From Aliihoeflea sp. 2WW (lineage in GTDB: Bacteria; Pseudomonadota; Alphaproteobacteria; Rhizobiales; Rhizobiaceae), in NCBI RefSeq assembly GCF_000497755.1, contig NZ_AYOD01000011.1, forward strand, positions 139,741-203,740: a DNA stretch of 64,000 nucleotides. Direction: 5' to 3'. Numbering within the stretch: position 1 is the first letter of the stretch; each line of letters opens with the position of its first letter. Of the stretch, positions 45,540-58,482 are shown piece by piece. The notes beneath the pieces are model-generated. The model was not told where the DNA came from. It ran no database searches and saw only the letters and a list, made by a program, of their open reading frames with translations. The position numbers were made by a program, and so were the translations under genes.

Positions 45540-46538
45540 CTACTTCCGGGCCCAGAGGACCTTGAACCCGGATTCGCGCGCGCTCAGGCCCGTCGCGGCG
45601 AACATATCCGACAGCGTCGCCTCGTAAGGCAGGTGCACATTGGCGACGAGATGAAGCCGACCGCCCGGTTTCAAGAGCCGCCACGCGCCTGCGATCATTG
45701 CCCGTCCGACGTCCGGGTCGCCGCTGCGCCCGGTATGAAAGGGCGGATTCATGACCACCGCGTCGTAGCGTTCGCGCGGGTCTTCGGCCGCGACGTCGAG
45801 CCAGCGCGTCGTGCTTGCCATGGCGCCCGCCAACCGCTTCATGTTTGCTTCCGCCGCCTGTGCCGCGGCGTGGCTCGCCTCGTAGAGATCGATCCGCTTC
45901 ACCTTCGGGCAGCGCGCGGCGATCTCCACCGACAGGTACCCCCACCCGGCGCCGAGATCGGCGACCGCGCCGTAAAGGTCCTTCGGCAGGTGCTCCACCA
46001 GAAGCGCCGAGCCCGGATCGATCCGGTCCGCCGAGAACATGCCGGGCATCGTCTCGTACCGATCGTCGACGACGATGGTTTCCAGCTTTTCGGCCGGCGC
46101 GCCATCGGCGCGGAACCAGAAGACGTTGCCATGGTGCTTGGCCGCCTGGCCTTCGATCTCGAAGCGATCCTTCAGCCGTTTGCGCAGGCTGTCGGCACCG
46201 TCGGTCTTGAGGCCGGCGACGACCACGAGGCCGCCCGGGATCACGCGCGCACTGGACTCCAGCACGTGATGCTCGTTCATCTGCCGGTGCCGGCCGCACA
46301 GGACCAGCGCCAGCGCATAGCCGTCGCCGTCGCCGTCCAGAGCTGGCGTCACGCGACAGCCCGCACGCTCGATCTTCAGGAACTCGGGGCGGAAATCCTG
46401 CACGGCATCGACGCTCGCCGTGTTGAGCCCGCGCACCAGCGCTTCCGTGGCGTTCAGCGCCAGCAGGCGCCCGCTCTCGGGCAGGTCGAGCACCCCCGTC
46501 TCGAATGGATGCAGCAGCGTCTTTGTCGCGTCGTTCAC
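45540..46538 (-). CDS. rsmC: RsmC/RlmG-type rRNA guanine-N2 methyltransferase
   Basis: A 332-residue SAM-dependent methyltransferase with a degenerate N-terminal MTase-like half and a catalytic C-terminal half. The SAM motif is V-A-D-L-G-A-G-W-G-Y-L-S and the catalytic motif is N-P-P-F-H-T-G, the N-(G/P)-P-F signature of 16S G1207 and 23S G1835 enzymes. GTG 46538 was chosen because GAGG lies five bases upstream; the longer frame crosses the pnp terminator. The target base cannot be fixed, so RlmG is possible. It lies downstream of pnp in the same direction. Confidence 0.86.
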   Translation of the reverse strand: MNDATKTLLHPFETGVLDLPESGRLLALNATEALVRGLNTASVDAVQDFRPEFLKIERAGCRVTPALDGDGDGYALALVLCGRHRQMNEHHVLESSARVIPGGLVVVAGLKTDGADSLRKRLKDRFEIEGQAAKHHGNVFWFRADGAPAEKLETIVVDDRYETMPGMFSADRIDPGSALLVEHLPKDLYGAVADLGAGWGYLSVEIAARCPKVKRIDLYEASHAAAQAAEANMKRLAGAMASTTRWLDVAAEDPRERYDAVVMNPPFHTGRSGDPDVGRAMIAGAWRLLKPGGRLHLVANVHLPYEATLSDMFAATGLSARESGFKVLWARK

Positions 46539-46549
46539 GGCAACCTCAC

Positions 46550-46579
46550 AAAAAAACGGGCGCGAAGATCGCGCCCGTT
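46550..46579 (-). terminator. Intrinsic terminator of pnp
   Basis: On the minus strand a 10-bp stem (AACGGGCGCG/CGCGCCCGTT, loop ATCTT) is followed by seven T. It starts 22 bases after the pnp stop and ends only 11 bases before the rsmC start codon, so rsmC needs readthrough or its own start. Confidence 0.9.
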
Positions 46580-46601
46580 CCATTTCGGATATCGGCGAGG
46601 A

Positions 46602-48752
46602 TCAGGCGTCGGCCTCTTCGGCGTCAGCCGACTTCTTCTCGCGGACGAGTTCCTTGCCGGTCTCCTGGTCGACGACCTTCATCGACAGACGGACCTTGCC
46701 GCGCTCGTCGAAGCCGAGCAGCTTGACCCAGACCTTCTGGCCTTCCTTGACGACGTCGCCGGTCTTGGCGACACGGTCGGCGGCGAGCTGGCTGATGTGG
46801 ACCAGTCCGTCCTTCGGGCCGAAGAAGTTCACGAAGGCACCGAAATCGGCGACCTTGACGACCGTGCCCTCGTAGATCTCACCGACTTCCGGCTCGGCCA
46901 CGATGGTGTGAATCCACTTGCGTGCCGCCTCGATCTCCTTCGCGTTCGACGAAGCGATCTTGACCGTACCGTCGTCCTCGATGTTGATCTTGGCGCCGGT
47001 CTTTTCCACGATCTCGCGGATGACCTTGCCGCCCGAGCCGATCACGTCGCGGATCTTGTCGGTCGGGATGTTCATCACTTCGATACGCGGTGCGAATTCG
47101 CCGAGCTCGGAGCGACCCTCGGTGATGGCGTTGGCCATCTCGCCCAGGATATGAACGCGACCGTCCTTGGCCTGACCGAGCGCGATCTTCATGATCTCCT
47201 CGGTGATGCCCTCGATCTTGATGTCCATCTGCAGCGAGGTGATGCCGGCTTCGGTACCTGCCACCTTGAAGTCCATGTCGCCGAGGTGATCCTCGTCGCC
47301 GAGGATGTCGGAGAGAACCGCGAAGCGCTCGTCTTCCTTGATCAGGCCCATCGCGATGCCCGCGACCGGCTTGGCCAGCGGAACGCCCGCATCCATCAGC
47401 GCGAGCGACGTGCCGCAAACCGTCGCCATCGAGGACGAGCCGTTGGACTCGGTGATCTCGGAGACGATGCGCAGCGTGTAGGGGAACTGCTCGACGGCCG
47501 GAAGCATCGGACGGATCGCGCGCCAGGCCAGCTTGCCATGACCGATCTCGCGACGACCGGGCGAACCCATGCGGCCCGTTTCGCCGACCGAGTAGGGCGG
47601 GAAGTTGTAGTGAAGGAGGAAGCGCTCCTTGTAGGTGCCGGTCAGGGCGTCGACGAACTGCTCGTCTTCGCCGGTGCCGAGCGTGGCGACGACGATCGCC
47701 TGCGTCTCGCCGCGGGTGAAGACGGCCGAGCCGTGCGTGCGCGGCAGGACGCCGACTTCGGAGACGATCGGACGGACCGTCGAGAGGTCACGGCCATCGA
47801 TGCGGCTCTTGGTGTCGAGGATGTTCCAGCGGACGATCTTCGCCTGGAGCGACTTGAACACGGTGCCGATCTGTTCGGAGGTCCACTTGGCCTCTTCGCC
47901 TTCGGCCGGCGTGAAATGCGCCTTCACCTTCGCCTTGACGGCGTCGACGGCGGCATAGCGCTTCATCTTGTCGGTGTTCTTGTAGGCGGTGCGCAATTCG
48001 TCTTCGACGAGGCCCAGCATTTCGGCTTCGAGCGCCGAATAGTCGGCCGGCTTGAACTCGCGCGGCTCCTTGGCGGCGACTTCGGCCAGCTTGATGATCG
48101 CGTCGATCACCGGCTGGAAGCCGCGATGGCCGAACATGACCGCGCCGAGCATGGTCTCTTCGTCGAGTTCCTGCGCTTCCGACTCGACCATCAGCACGGC
48201 ATCGCCCGTTCCGGCGACGACGAGGTCGAGCTTGGATTCGGGCATCTCGTCGACATGCGGGTTGAGGACGTACTCGCCGTTGATGTAGCCGACGCGCGCG
48301 CCGCCGATCGGGCCCATGAAGGGCACGCCCGAAAGCGTCAGGGCTGCCGAGGTCGCGACGATGGCCAGGATGTCCGGATCGTTCTCGAGGTCATGCTGCA
48401 TGACGGTGACGACGACCTGCGTGTCGTTCTTGTAGCCGTCGGCGAAAAGCGGGCGGATCGGACGGTCGATCAGGCGGGAAACAAGCGTTTCCTTCTCGCT
48501 CGGACGGCCTTCGCGCTTGAAGAAGCCGCCGGGGATCTTGCCGGCCGCGTAGGTCTTTTCCTGATAGTTGACGGTCAGCGGGAAGAAGTCGAAGCCGGGC
48601 TTCGGCTCCTTGGCGGAAACGACGGTCGCCAGAACGACGGTCTCGCCATAGGTTGCCAGAACGGCGCCGTCGGCCTGGCGGGCGATCTTGCCCGTCTCCA
48701 GAACCAGCGGGCGGCCTGCCCATTCGATTTCCACGCGATGGTGATTGAACAT
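46602..48752 (-). CDS. pnp: Polyribonucleotide nucleotidyltransferase
   Basis: Phosphorolytic 3'-5' exoribonuclease of the RNA degradosome, 716 residues. Two RNase PH cores are joined by a helical linker; the second core has the active-site segments F-T-R-G-E-T-Q-A and [15 protein letters not shown] domain ([14 protein letters not shown]) and an S1 domain ([17 protein letters not shown]) complete it. The start at 48752 follows AAGGA by seven bases. The C-terminal tail is short and acidic. rpsO lies upstream, the classic rpsO-pnp order. Confidence 0.97.
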   Translation of the reverse strand: MFNHHRVEIEWAGRPLVLETGKIARQADGAVLATYGETVVLATVVSAKEPKPGFDFFPLTVNYQEKTYAAGKIPGGFFKREGRPSEKETLVSRLIDRPIRPLFADGYKNDTQVVVTVMQHDLENDPDILAIVATSAALTLSGVPFMGPIGGARVGYINGEYVLNPHVDEMPESKLDLVVAGTGDAVLMVESEAQELDEETMLGAVMFGHRGFQPVIDAIIKLAEVAAKEPREFKPADYSALEAEMLGLVEDELRTAYKNTDKMKRYAAVDAVKAKVKAHFTPAEGEEAKWTSEQIGTVFKSLQAKIVRWNILDTKSRIDGRDLSTVRPIVSEVGVLPRTHGSAVFTRGETQAIVVATLGTGEDEQFVDALTGTYKERFLLHYNFPPYSVGETGRMGSPGRREIGHGKLAWRAIRPMLPAVEQFPYTLRIVSEITESNGSSSMATVCGTSLALMDAGVPLAKPVAGIAMGLIKEDERFAVLSDILGDEDHLGDMDFKVAGTEAGITSLQMDIKIEGITEEIMKIALGQAKDGRVHILGEMANAITEGRSELGEFAPRIEVMNIPTDKIRDVIGSGGKVIREIVEKTGAKINIEDDGTVKIASSNAKEIEAARKWIHTIVAEPEVGEIYEGTVVKVADFGAFVNFFGPKDGLVHISQLAADRVAKTGDVVKEGQKVWVKLLGFDERGKVRLSMKVVDQETGKELVREKKSADAEEADA

Positions 48753-48963
48753 GTAGTGTCCTTTCATGGCCGAACCTTGCAAAGCCTTCGCCTTGCCGAT
48801 CCCGGCCTGTCTTTGGCGGGACGAGCCACGGGCAAGACAACGGGAGGCTCTTCATCGGCGCCGGCGGGCGCGAGCATCCTGCAATCCTGCCCCATGACCG
48901 ATCCCATGGAGCGTCCCGGCCTTCATGGCCACTGGGACGGGTCGGGCACCGTGCCCGAATGCG

Positions 48964-48994
48964 AAAATCGGCGGGAGCGCAAGCGATCCCGCCG
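48964..48994 (-). terminator. Hairpin after rpsO, partial terminator
   Basis: On the minus strand GGCGGGA/TCCCGCC forms a stem followed by GATTTT, 8 bases beyond the rpsO stop. The U run is short, so some readthrough into pnp is likely. Confidence 0.6.
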
Positions 48995-49002
48995 AAGAAC
49001 TG

Positions 49003-49272
49003 TTAGCGGCGCAGGCCGAGCTTTTCGATCAGCGTCTGGTAGCGGCCTTCATCCTTGCCCTTGAGATAGTCAAGGAGCTGACGGCGCTGCGAGACGAGAG
49101 CCAGAAGACCACGGCGGGAATGGTTGTCCTTCTTGTGGTCCTTGAAGTGCTCGGTCAGGTTCTTGATACGCTCGGAGAGCAGCGCGACCTGAACTTCCGG
49201 CGAACCGGTGTCGTTCTTGGTCGTCGCGTATTCGGTGAGCAGTTCCTGCTTGCGTTCAGCGGTGATCGACAT
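49003..49272 (-). CDS. rpsO: 30S ribosomal protein S15
   Basis: An 89-residue 16S rRNA-binding protein: [11 protein letters not shown] and the signature [18 protein letters not shown]. The start at 49272 follows AAGGAA by about eight bases. In E. coli S15 represses its own translation through a leader structure; such a leader cannot be confirmed here. A possible minus-strand -10 box (CTATAT, 49376-49381) lies about 100 bases upstream within a perfect palindrome. Confidence 0.97.
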   Translation of the reverse strand: MSITAERKQELLTEYATTKNDTGSPEVQVALLSERIKNLTEHFKDHKKDNHSRRGLLALVSQRRQLLDYLKGKDEGRYQTLIEKLGLRR

Positions 49273-49371
49273 CTCATGCTTCCTTTCGATTGGGAGGAAT
49301 GGGGTCGCCCACGGCCGGGATGTCGTCCAGCGGGGGCCAGTGGTCGCGGCAGCAAAGGCTGCGGCGATGGC

Positions 49372-49392
49372 GCGCATATAGTCCATATGCGC
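49372..49392. promoter_or_regulatory. Perfect 8-bp palindrome over the likely rpsO -10 box
   Basis: GCGCATAT and ATATGCGC flank AGTCC. The minus-strand sequence CTATAT (49376-49381), matching the rhizobial -10 consensus, lies within it. No clear -35 box is seen, so promoter identity is tentative; the symmetry suggests an operator. Confidence 0.4.
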
Positions 49393-49424
49393 CGACATTG
49401 CCAGCTAATTCAGCGAAGCGGGCC

Positions 49425-51137
49425 TTAGCCGCCGAACCGACGCTCGGCCTTCATCGCGTCGGGGTCGGGAAGAAGCTTTTCGACCGGCATGGTGAAGCGG
49501 CAATGCAGCCCGTCCGGCGTGATCTCGCGGTCGATCACCGCATCGAGGGTGCCACCCAGCATCCGCTCGATGACTTCGGTGCCGAAGCCGCGTCCCTCCT
49601 CACGCGGCTCCAGCCGCGCCACGGTTTCGCGCCAGTCGATAACCAGATTTTTGCTGCCGATCGTCCATTCGACGGCGAGGCGGCCGCTATTCGTCGAGAA
49701 GGCACCGTATTTCGACGCATTGGTCGCCAGTTCGTGGACCGCGAGCCCGATCGTCTGCGCCGCCTGGTTGGACAGGCGAAAATGCGGCCCTGTCATCGTC
49801 AGTCGCGAGGCTTCGCCCGGGCGGAACGGCTCGATCTGCGCCTCGAGCAGTTCACGCAGTTCGACGCCCGCGACGCCGCCGGCAATCAGGAGATCGGTCG
49901 AGCGCGCCAGCCCCTGCACGCGCTTCTGGAACGAATCCTGGAAGGCGTCGAAATCGGGCGCATGGCGGGCCGTCTGCTTGGCGATGGACGAGACGACGGT
50001 CAACTGGTTCTTCGACCGGTGCGCGACCTCGCGCATCAGGAACCGGATTTCGCCTTCCGCCTCCTGCCGGTCGTGCGACGCTTCGGCGAGCGCGGACGAG
50101 ACGGTCGCGATTTCCGACACCTTGTACGGCTTGGCGGTCACCGCTTCGCCCGAGCCGAGCCGGCGCGCGTCGGCGGCCAGTTCGCGCACCGGGCGCGTCA
50201 CCTGACGCGCGAGCACCCAGGCGAAAAGCGCACTGAGCGCCGCGAGGAGAAGCCCGCCGAAGGCGAATGTCTGCAACGCGCGCGTCAAAGGCGCAGCCAC
50301 GACTTCGGTCGGAGACCAGACGACGACCTTCCAGCCGCTCAGGCGCGAATTCACCGTGAAGGTCTCGTAGTTCGCACCGTCGACGGCCAGGGTCTGGCGC
50401 GAGGGGGCGCTGTCGGAGCGGCCCTCCTCCCAGAGCAGGAACGGCTTGCCGATGTCGGACGACATGAAGGTCGTCGCAACGACGATGCCGTTGCCGTCGA
50501 CGACCGAGGCGTTCCAGCCGCCGCGCAGGTTCTGTCCCGCGATGAGGCTCGTCAGGTCCTCGGCATTCTGGGTCAGGACCAGAACGTGCCGCTTTTCGTC
50601 TTCATCCCAGGGCACCATGACGTTGAAGACCCATTTCTGGGCGACCTCACCGTAAAATGCGTTCGAGATAACCGTATTGCCCGTATCGAGCGCACGCTGT
50701 GCTGGTATCGGGTCGGATGTCTGGCCGAGATCGGCGCCGAAGTCGACGCGCGTATTGATGAGCTGGTCGAGATTTTCGTCGAGCAGGATGAAGTAGGATC
50801 GGGTGTCGCGAAGCGCACTTCTGGCCCGGTCGTAGAGTTCAACGAGATCGTCGGTGTCGAGCGAGCGCGACGTCGACAGCACCCGCAGCGTCGTCGTCAT
50901 GCCGGCGAGTTCACGGTCGATCGTCTCGACGATCGACCCGGCCGTGGCTTCGGCCAGCGTCGTCAGTACGTCCTGCTGGGCCCGGTTGTTTCGCTCGAGC
51001 AGGACAGCGGTGAACAGAAGTGTCGGGATGAGCGCGACCGCGACGAGTGCGCCGAGATACGCGCCGATCGGCAGCGGCCACGAGAAGAGGCGGGTGCGCA
51101 CGTTTTCGGCAGGCTTGTCGGTCGCTCCGTCGCTCAA
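49425..51137 (-). CDS. HWE-family sensor histidine kinase, orphan
   Basis: A 570-residue membrane kinase. Two transmembrane helices (about 24-46 and 290-311) enclose a periplasmic sensor of about 240 residues with a Cache-like pattern, followed by a HAMP segment. The kinase core has the phospho-acceptor His373 in E-V-A-H-R-S-K-N-Q-L, the HWE-specific His468 and Asn473 in L-A-V-H-E-L-A-T-N-A-S-K-Y-G-A, and Trp502/Glu504 in D-W-R-E, the three features that define HWE kinases. No response regulator is adjacent. Such kinases often feed the PhyR general stress pathway, but that link is inference. It sits between truB and rpsO, genes that are usually neighbours. Confidence 0.92.
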   Translation of the reverse strand: MSDGATDKPAENVRTRLFSWPLPIGAYLGALVAVALIPTLLFTAVLLERNNRAQQDVLTTLAEATAGSIVETIDRELAGMTTTLRVLSTSRSLDTDDLVELYDRARSALRDTRSYFILLDENLDQLINTRVDFGADLGQTSDPIPAQRALDTGNTVISNAFYGEVAQKWVFNVMVPWDEDEKRHVLVLTQNAEDLTSLIAGQNLRGGWNASVVDGNGIVVATTFMSSDIGKPFLLWEEGRSDSAPSRQTLAVDGANYETFTVNSRLSGWKVVVWSPTEVVAAPLTRALQTFAFGGLLLAALSALFAWVLARQVTRPVRELAADARRLGSGEAVTAKPYKVSEIATVSSALAEASHDRQEAEGEIRFLMREVAHRSKNQLTVVSSIAKQTARHAPDFDAFQDSFQKRVQGLARSTDLLIAGGVAGVELRELLEAQIEPFRPGEASRLTMTGPHFRLSNQAAQTIGLAVHELATNASKYGAFSTNSGRLAVEWTIGSKNLVIDWRETVARLEPREEGRGFGTEVIERMLGGTLDAVIDREITPDGLHCRFTMPVEKLLPDPDAMKAERRFGG

Positions 51138-51221
51138 ATCATTCCCCCGGCTCGCGAGCGATTCGAGCTCGTCTCGTCTGCAGGTTAGCGCATGTGTCGA
51201 CCTGGAGGCGCTAACAATTGA

Positions 51222-51252
51222 TGAACGTTTTCCCCTTCCGGGGAATCGTTCA
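51222..51252. repeat. 31-base inverted repeat in the gap between truB and the kinase gene
   Basis: TGAACG...CGTTCA outer arms and TTCCCC/GGGGAA inner arms enclose a TTCC loop, with a 2:1 bulge. It lies 47 bases after the truB stop and 85 bases before the kinase start. There is no U run, so it is not a standard terminator; an operator or RNA processing hairpin is possible. Confidence 0.6.
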
Positions 51253-51298
51253 CCGATTGCTAAAATTCAATTGGGGCGAAAAACCGGGCGCGTCGCGT

Positions 51299-52267
51299 TC
51301 AGCCGACGAAAACGCGCTTCGGCTTGAACATGCCAGCCTCGATCATGCCGATCGCGACGAGCTTGCCGCGCGCGGTGGCGCAGGCTTCGTCGGCTTCGAG
51401 CGGCGCGTCGCGGCCGCGGATGATAACCGGATTGCCGAGCCGTATGCGCGCGGCGGCATCATCCGTCAGCGCCACCTGCGGCAGGCAATCGAGCGCGGCG
51501 CCGGTGTCGACGAGCAGGTCGTCGAGCGCCTTCAGTTGCGCGCCTTCCGGCCGTCGGGGCGCCTCGCCCTCGGCCAGTTCCGGAGCATTCGATGCCACGG
51601 CCGCTTCCAGTTCGGCGAGCGTGACCAGATCGTCGGCGGTGAACGGGTCGACCTCGGTGCGCCGCAGCGTCGAGATGTGACCGTAGCAGCCCATGTCGCG
51701 GCCCATGTCGCGGGCGAGCGAGCGCACATAGGTGCCCTTGCCGCACTCGATCTCGAACACCGCGCTGTCGTCGTTGCGTTCGATCAGGTCGAACCGGCCG
51801 ATCTCGACCTCGCGGGCCGGAATGTCGACAGTTTCGCCTTCACGGGCGAGATCATAGGCGCGCTCACCGGCGATCTTGATGGCCGAGAATTGCGGCGGCG
51901 TCTGCATGATGACACCGGTATAGTTCGGCATGACCGCGCGGATCTCGGCCTCGGTCGGCCGCACATCGGAGCGCTTCGTGACATCGCCTTCGAGGTCGTC
52001 GGTCGCCCGCTCCTCGCCCCAGGTCACCGTGAAGCGGTAGACCTTGGCGCCGTCCTGCACATAGGGCACCGTCTTGGTCGCCTCGCCGAGCGCGATCGGC
52101 AGCATGCCGGAAGCGAGCGGGTCGAGCGTGCCGGCATGGCCGGCCTTTTCGGCGTTGAACAGCCACTTCACCTTCGAGACCGCATCGGTGGAGCCCATGC
52201 CCACCGGCTTGTCGAGAATCAGCCAGCCGGAAACCGGACGCCCCTTCTTCTTGCCGCGCCGCGCCAT
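51299..52267 (-). CDS. truB: tRNA pseudouridine(55) synthase
   Basis: Forms pseudouridine 55 in the T loop of tRNAs. The 322-residue protein has [14 protein letters not shown], and the catalytic Asp in the motif [13 protein letters not shown]. The later [13 protein letters not shown] segment is also intact. A basic N-terminal stretch (RRGKKKGR) precedes the core. The start at 52267 lies one base after the rbfA stop codon, so it is the last gene of the rimP-nusA-ylxR-infB-rbfA-truB operon. Confidence 0.95.
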   Translation of the reverse strand: MARRGKKKGRPVSGWLILDKPVGMGSTDAVSKVKWLFNAEKAGHAGTLDPLASGMLPIALGEATKTVPYVQDGAKVYRFTVTWGEERATDDLEGDVTKRSDVRPTEAEIRAVMPNYTGVIMQTPPQFSAIKIAGERAYDLAREGETVDIPAREVEIGRFDLIERNDDSAVFEIECGKGTYVRSLARDMGRDMGCYGHISTLRRTEVDPFTADDLVTLAELEAAVASNAPELAEGEAPRRPEGAQLKALDDLLVDTGAALDCLPQVALTDDAAARIRLGNPVIIRGRDAPLEADEACATARGKLVAIGMIEAGMFKPKRVFVG

Positions 52268-52268
52268 A

Positions 52269-52676
52269 CTAGCTCTTGTCCTCGTCTTCGTCGTCAAGGT
52301 CGCGCACCACTTCCGGCGAGCGGAGGAGCGCATCGATCTTGGCGAAATTGTCGTAGCTGGTGTCGAGCCGGAACCGGAATTCGGGCATGTATTTCATCTG
52401 GCGCAACGCGCCCGAGACGCGGCCGCGAATGAACTTCGCGTTCTTCGCCAGCGCCTTGATCACGGCCTGGTCGTCCTTGGCGCCGAGCGGCGAGACGAAG
52501 GCCGTCGCGATCTTCAGGTCCGGCGACATCCGCACTTCGGAGATCGAGATGACAGTGCCCTCGATCACGTCGTCGCGCACCTCGCCGCGCTGAATGACGT
52601 CGGCGAGCGCATGGCGCACCTGCTCGCCAATGCGAAGCTGGCGCTGGGACGGGCCGTCCGAAGCGAAGCGGGACAT
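52269..52676 (-). CDS. rbfA: 30S ribosome-binding factor RbfA
   Basis: Ribosome maturation factor with a single KH-like fold, 135 residues. It shows [14 protein letters not shown], then the conserved [16 protein letters not shown] and [10 protein letters not shown]. The acidic tail D-D-E-D-E-D-K-S is an extension of the usual length. GAGG is seven bases before the start. It lies 104 bases after infB, in the standard order. Confidence 0.95.
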   Translation of the reverse strand: MSRFASDGPSQRQLRIGEQVRHALADVIQRGEVRDDVIEGTVISISEVRMSPDLKIATAFVSPLGAKDDQAVIKALAKNAKFIRGRVSGALRQMKYMPEFRFRLDTSYDNFAKIDALLRSPEVVRDLDDEDEDKS

Positions 52677-52780
52677 GGGATTACCTCGATCTCGCGCGAA
52701 CGGGGTCAAACCGTCGCGACTTCGTTCAAACGGATGCAACGGCGGGGGCCCCGCCGCTGCCTCGTTTCATGTTCCGCGCA

Positions 52781-55434
<2,654 letters not shown>

Positions 55435-55438
<4 letters not shown>

Positions 55439-56109
55439 TCCGTATCCTCTGCGGCCTCTCGGTGGTCGATGACCGCCGCATTCGCATTCCGCTCGTCCGG
55501 GGTTCCGCCCCGATATCGGTCAAGCGCACCCACGCGCTTTGCCGCCGCTTTGCCGGCATCCAAGCCGAGCACGGCAGCATGTATCACATTTGCCCCCCCC
55601 AATGCCAAACCCAATTCGGCCTGCGAAAAGAGTTTGTAGGCGGGGATATCCGGCCCTTCCAGATGCACAACGGAGCGCCGTGCCTGGGTAATCTTGCGCA
55701 CGCCGTCCTCCGACGCTTCGATGGCGTGAAGGACGAGTTTTGCCTTGCCGCTGCGCACTGCGGCCTCGACTTTCGCGGCGCCGAGCACCAGTTGCCCGGC
55801 CTTGCGCGCCAATCCGATCGACCCGAGCGCCTGCCGGGCCAGAAGCCGGTCGACGAGATCGCCGAGATCGGACGATACGGTGACCTTTTCCTTCAGGGCG
55901 CGGGCGAAGAGGTTCTTCGCCACCGCCTTGTCCAGGATGGTCCGCTCCGCCGTCACCCAGCAGCCGCGACCGGGCAGATTGCGCTTGAGATCGGGAACGA
56001 CGCCCATATCGGGACCGGCCACGAAGCGGATCAAGCCGTCAGGCGATCCGCCCTGCCTCGTCACTATACATGTGCGTTCGCTGGCCGCGTTCAAGTGCGC
56101 TCCATCCAT
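55435..56109 (-). CDS. RNA-binding protein, YlxR (DUF448) plus L7Ae-like domains
   Basis: A 224-residue protein with an N-terminal YlxR domain (about 8-90; R-T-C-I-V-T-R and G-R-G-C-W-V) fused to an L7Ae/ribosomal-like RNA-binding domain (about 95-195; [14 protein letters not shown]). In other bacteria these are two separate small genes between nusA and infB; the fused form is normal in alphaproteobacteria. It starts 11 bases after nusA and overlaps infB. It probably binds RNA in ribosome assembly or RNase P modulation; the precise role is not known. Confidence 0.9.
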
Positions 56110-56120
56110 CCGGCACCCGA

Positions 56121-57734
56121 TCAGGCGCCCTGCGTTTCGTCCTGGGCCTCGCCCTCGGTAGCGGCTTCCTCTTCGGAGGCCAGATCGTCCTCGGTGATCC
56201 AGCCGGCCTTGAGGCGGGCGGCGACGACCATCTGCTCGGCATCGGCGCGGGTGACGCCAAAGGGCGACAGGACGCCCTCGAACATCTTCGTCTCGCCGTC
56301 CTTGCGCTCCTTCCAGCCGACGAGATCGTCGACGGCGTAGCCGGCGAAGTCCTCGATCGACTTGACGTCGTCCTCGCCGACCGCGACCAGCATTGCGGTC
56401 GTCATGCCGGGAATTTCGCGCAATTCGTCGAGGACGCCGAGCGTGCGGCGCTTCTCGTCATATTCGGATTCGATGCGCTCGAGATGCTCGCGGGCCCGCT
56501 CCTGAATCTCGGACGCCGTGTCCTCGTCGAAACCGTCGATCGACGCGATCTCGTCCGAGTCGACATAGGCGACTTCCTCGACGCTCGTGAAGCCTTCCGA
56601 CGCCAGAACCTGGCCGACCATCTCGTCCACGTTGAGCGCGTCCATGAACAGGTTCGAGCGCTCGACGAATTCCTTCTGGCGGCGCTGCGATTCCTCTTCC
56701 TCGGTCAGGATGTCGATGTCCCAGCCGGTGAGCTGCGAGGCAAGGCGCACATTCTGGCCGCGGCGGCCGATGGCCAGCGAGAGCTGATCATCCGGCACCA
56801 CGACTTCGATGCGCTCGGCATCCTCGTCCAGAACGACCTTGGCGACTTCCGCCGGCTGCAGCGCGTTGACGATGAACGCGGCGGCGTCCTGGCTCCACGG
56901 AATGATGTCGATCTTCTCGCCCTGGAGCTCGCCGACGACGGCCTGAACGCGCGAACCGCGCATACCGACGCAGGCGCCGACCGGATCGATCGACGAGTCG
57001 CGCGAGATGACCGCGATCTTGGCGCGCGAACCGGGGTCGCGGGCGACCGACTTGATCTCGATGATGCCGTCGTAGATTTCCGGCACTTCCATCTGGAAGA
57101 GCTTGGCCATGAACTGCGGATGGGTGCGCGACAGGAATATCTGCGGGCCGCGCTGCTCGCGGCGCACGTCGTAGACATAGGCGCGGACGCGGTCGCCATA
57201 CTTGTAGTTTTCGCGCGGGATCAGTTCGTCGCGGCGGATGATCGCCTCGCCACGGCCGAGGTCGACGATGACGTTGCCGTATTCGACGCGCTTGACCGAG
57301 CCGTTGACGATCTCGCCGACGCGGTCGCGATATTCGTCATACTGGCGGTCGCGCTCGGCTTCGCGGACCTTCTGGACGATGACCTGCTTGGCCGACTGGG
57401 CGGCGATACGGCCAAAGTCCATCGGCGGAAGCAGGTCCGCGATGAAATCGCCGACCTGTGCGTCCGGATTGCGGTGGCGGGCATCCTCGATCGAAATCTC
57501 GCGGGCATATTCCTCGACGGTCTCGACCACTTCGAGCAGGCGCTGCAGCTTCATCTCGCCGGTCGTCGGGTTGATGTCGGCGCGGATGTTGGTTTCCTGG
57601 CCGTAGCGCGAGCGCGCCGCCTTCTGGATGGCGTCGGCCATTGCGGCGATGACGATCTGCTTGTCGATCGACTTTTCGCGGGCGACGGCGTCGGCGATCT
57701 GCAGAAGCTCGAGCCTGTTTGCACTCACTGCCAT
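56121..57734 (-). CDS. nusA: Transcription termination/antitermination factor NusA
   Basis: RNA polymerase-associated pausing, termination and antitermination factor, 537 residues. An N-terminal polymerase-binding domain (1-125), an S1 domain ([12 protein letters not shown] region), and KH1/KH2 domains ([10 protein letters not shown] and [13 protein letters not shown]) are present. Two helix-hairpin-helix-like C-terminal repeats and an acidic tail follow. AAGGAG precedes the start. It follows rimP by 53 bases. Confidence 0.97.
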   Translation of the reverse strand: MAVSANRLELLQIADAVAREKSIDKQIVIAAMADAIQKAARSRYGQETNIRADINPTTGEMKLQRLLEVVETVEEYAREISIEDARHRNPDAQVGDFIADLLPPMDFGRIAAQSAKQVIVQKVREAERDRQYDEYRDRVGEIVNGSVKRVEYGNVIVDLGRGEAIIRRDELIPRENYKYGDRVRAYVYDVRREQRGPQIFLSRTHPQFMAKLFQMEVPEIYDGIIEIKSVARDPGSRAKIAVISRDSSIDPVGACVGMRGSRVQAVVGELQGEKIDIIPWSQDAAAFIVNALQPAEVAKVVLDEDAERIEVVVPDDQLSLAIGRRGQNVRLASQLTGWDIDILTEEEESQRRQKEFVERSNLFMDALNVDEMVGQVLASEGFTSVEEVAYVDSDEIASIDGFDEDTASEIQERAREHLERIESEYDEKRRTLGVLDELREIPGMTTAMLVAVGEDDVKSIEDFAGYAVDDLVGWKERKDGETKMFEGVLSPFGVTRADAEQMVVAARLKAGWITEDDLASEEEAATEGEAQDETQGA

Positions 57735-57787
57735 GGTAAGTCTCCTTGGGCACTTTGCCTGCGCAGCGCGTCAGGCGTCCGTCTCAA

Positions 57788-58420
57788 TCAGTTGTCGTTG
57801 TCGGCGTCGGGTCCGTCGCCTTCGATTTCCACGTCGTCGTCGAGCTTGCGCGCCTTCTTGGCGGCCTTGTCGCGCTTCAGCGTCTCGCGGATCAGATCGT
57901 CGGTCAGGATCAGCTTGGCGTCACCGAGCGCGTCGTAAGGGATGCGCGCGACCGGTTCCTCGCCATAGCTGAGCTGATCGCTCTCGAGCGTGATACCGTT
58001 TTCGTCCGCCTCGACGATCTTGCCCTTGAAGCGCTTGCGCCCGGCGACCATCAGGCTGGTCTCGATCTTCGCCAGATGCCCCTTGGCCAGGACGAAGTCG
58101 GACTTGCGCACCATCGGCCGGTCGATGCCCGGCGAGGACACTTCCAGATGATAGGCCTTTTCGATCGGGTCTTCCACGTCGAGAACCGGCGAGACGGCGC
58201 GGCTGACCTCCTCGCAATCCTCGACCGTCATCGTGCCGTCGAAGCGCTCGGCCATGATCTGCAGCGTCAGGCCGTTCTGGCCCGACAGGCGCACCCGCAC
58301 GAGCTGGTAGCCCATCGAACGCATTACCGGTTCGATGATCTGCGCAATGCGCGCATCGATGCCCGTCTCGCGGATGATGCGGTCGTCGCCCGAAGGTTTG
58401 GAAGTGCCGGTTTCGCTCAA
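57788..58420 (-). CDS. rimP: Ribosome maturation factor RimP
   Basis: Needed for late 30S assembly; a 210-residue protein. The start is TTG 58420: AGGG lies seven bases upstream and the family N-terminus follows ([14 protein letters not shown]). The core has [11 protein letters not shown] and the strongly conserved [13 protein letters not shown]. The C-terminal tail is acidic and lengthened. It is the first gene of the operon and its leader carries a terminator-like hairpin. Confidence 0.95.
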   Translation of the reverse strand: MSETGTSKPSGDDRIIRETGIDARIAQIIEPVMRSMGYQLVRVRLSGQNGLTLQIMAERFDGTMTVEDCEEVSRAVSPVLDVEDPIEKAYHLEVSSPGIDRPMVRKSDFVLAKGHLAKIETSLMVAGRKRFKGKIVEADENGITLESDQLSYGEEPVARIPYDALGDAKLILTDDLIRETLKRDKAAKKARKLDDDVEIEGDGPDADNDN

Positions 58421-58449
58421 TTGGTGACCCTGATCGTGCGGCCGGTAAC

Positions 58450-58482
58450 AAAAAAGAGCGGGACCGGGTGGACCCACTCTTT
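58450..58482 (-). terminator. Terminator-like hairpin in the rimP leader
   Basis: On the minus strand a ten-base-pair stem (with one G-U pair) around a 10-base loop is followed by six T, 30 bases upstream of the rimP TTG. A complete intrinsic terminator in front of a gene without an upstream neighbour on the same strand points to attenuation of the rimP-nusA-infB operon. Confidence 0.7.

Noticed and set aside
45633-49064. A 3.4-kb open frame antisense to rsmC and pnp
   Set aside because: High GC and the codon pattern of the genes on the other strand keep this frame free of stops. It has no recognisable domain, it crosses a clear terminator, and the genes opposite are certain.
51222-51252. 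An EcfG general-stress promoter before the HWE kinase
   Set aside because: GAAC and CGTT elements are present but 20 bases apart, whereas EcfG promoters need about 16-17, and they are better explained as arms of the inverted repeat.
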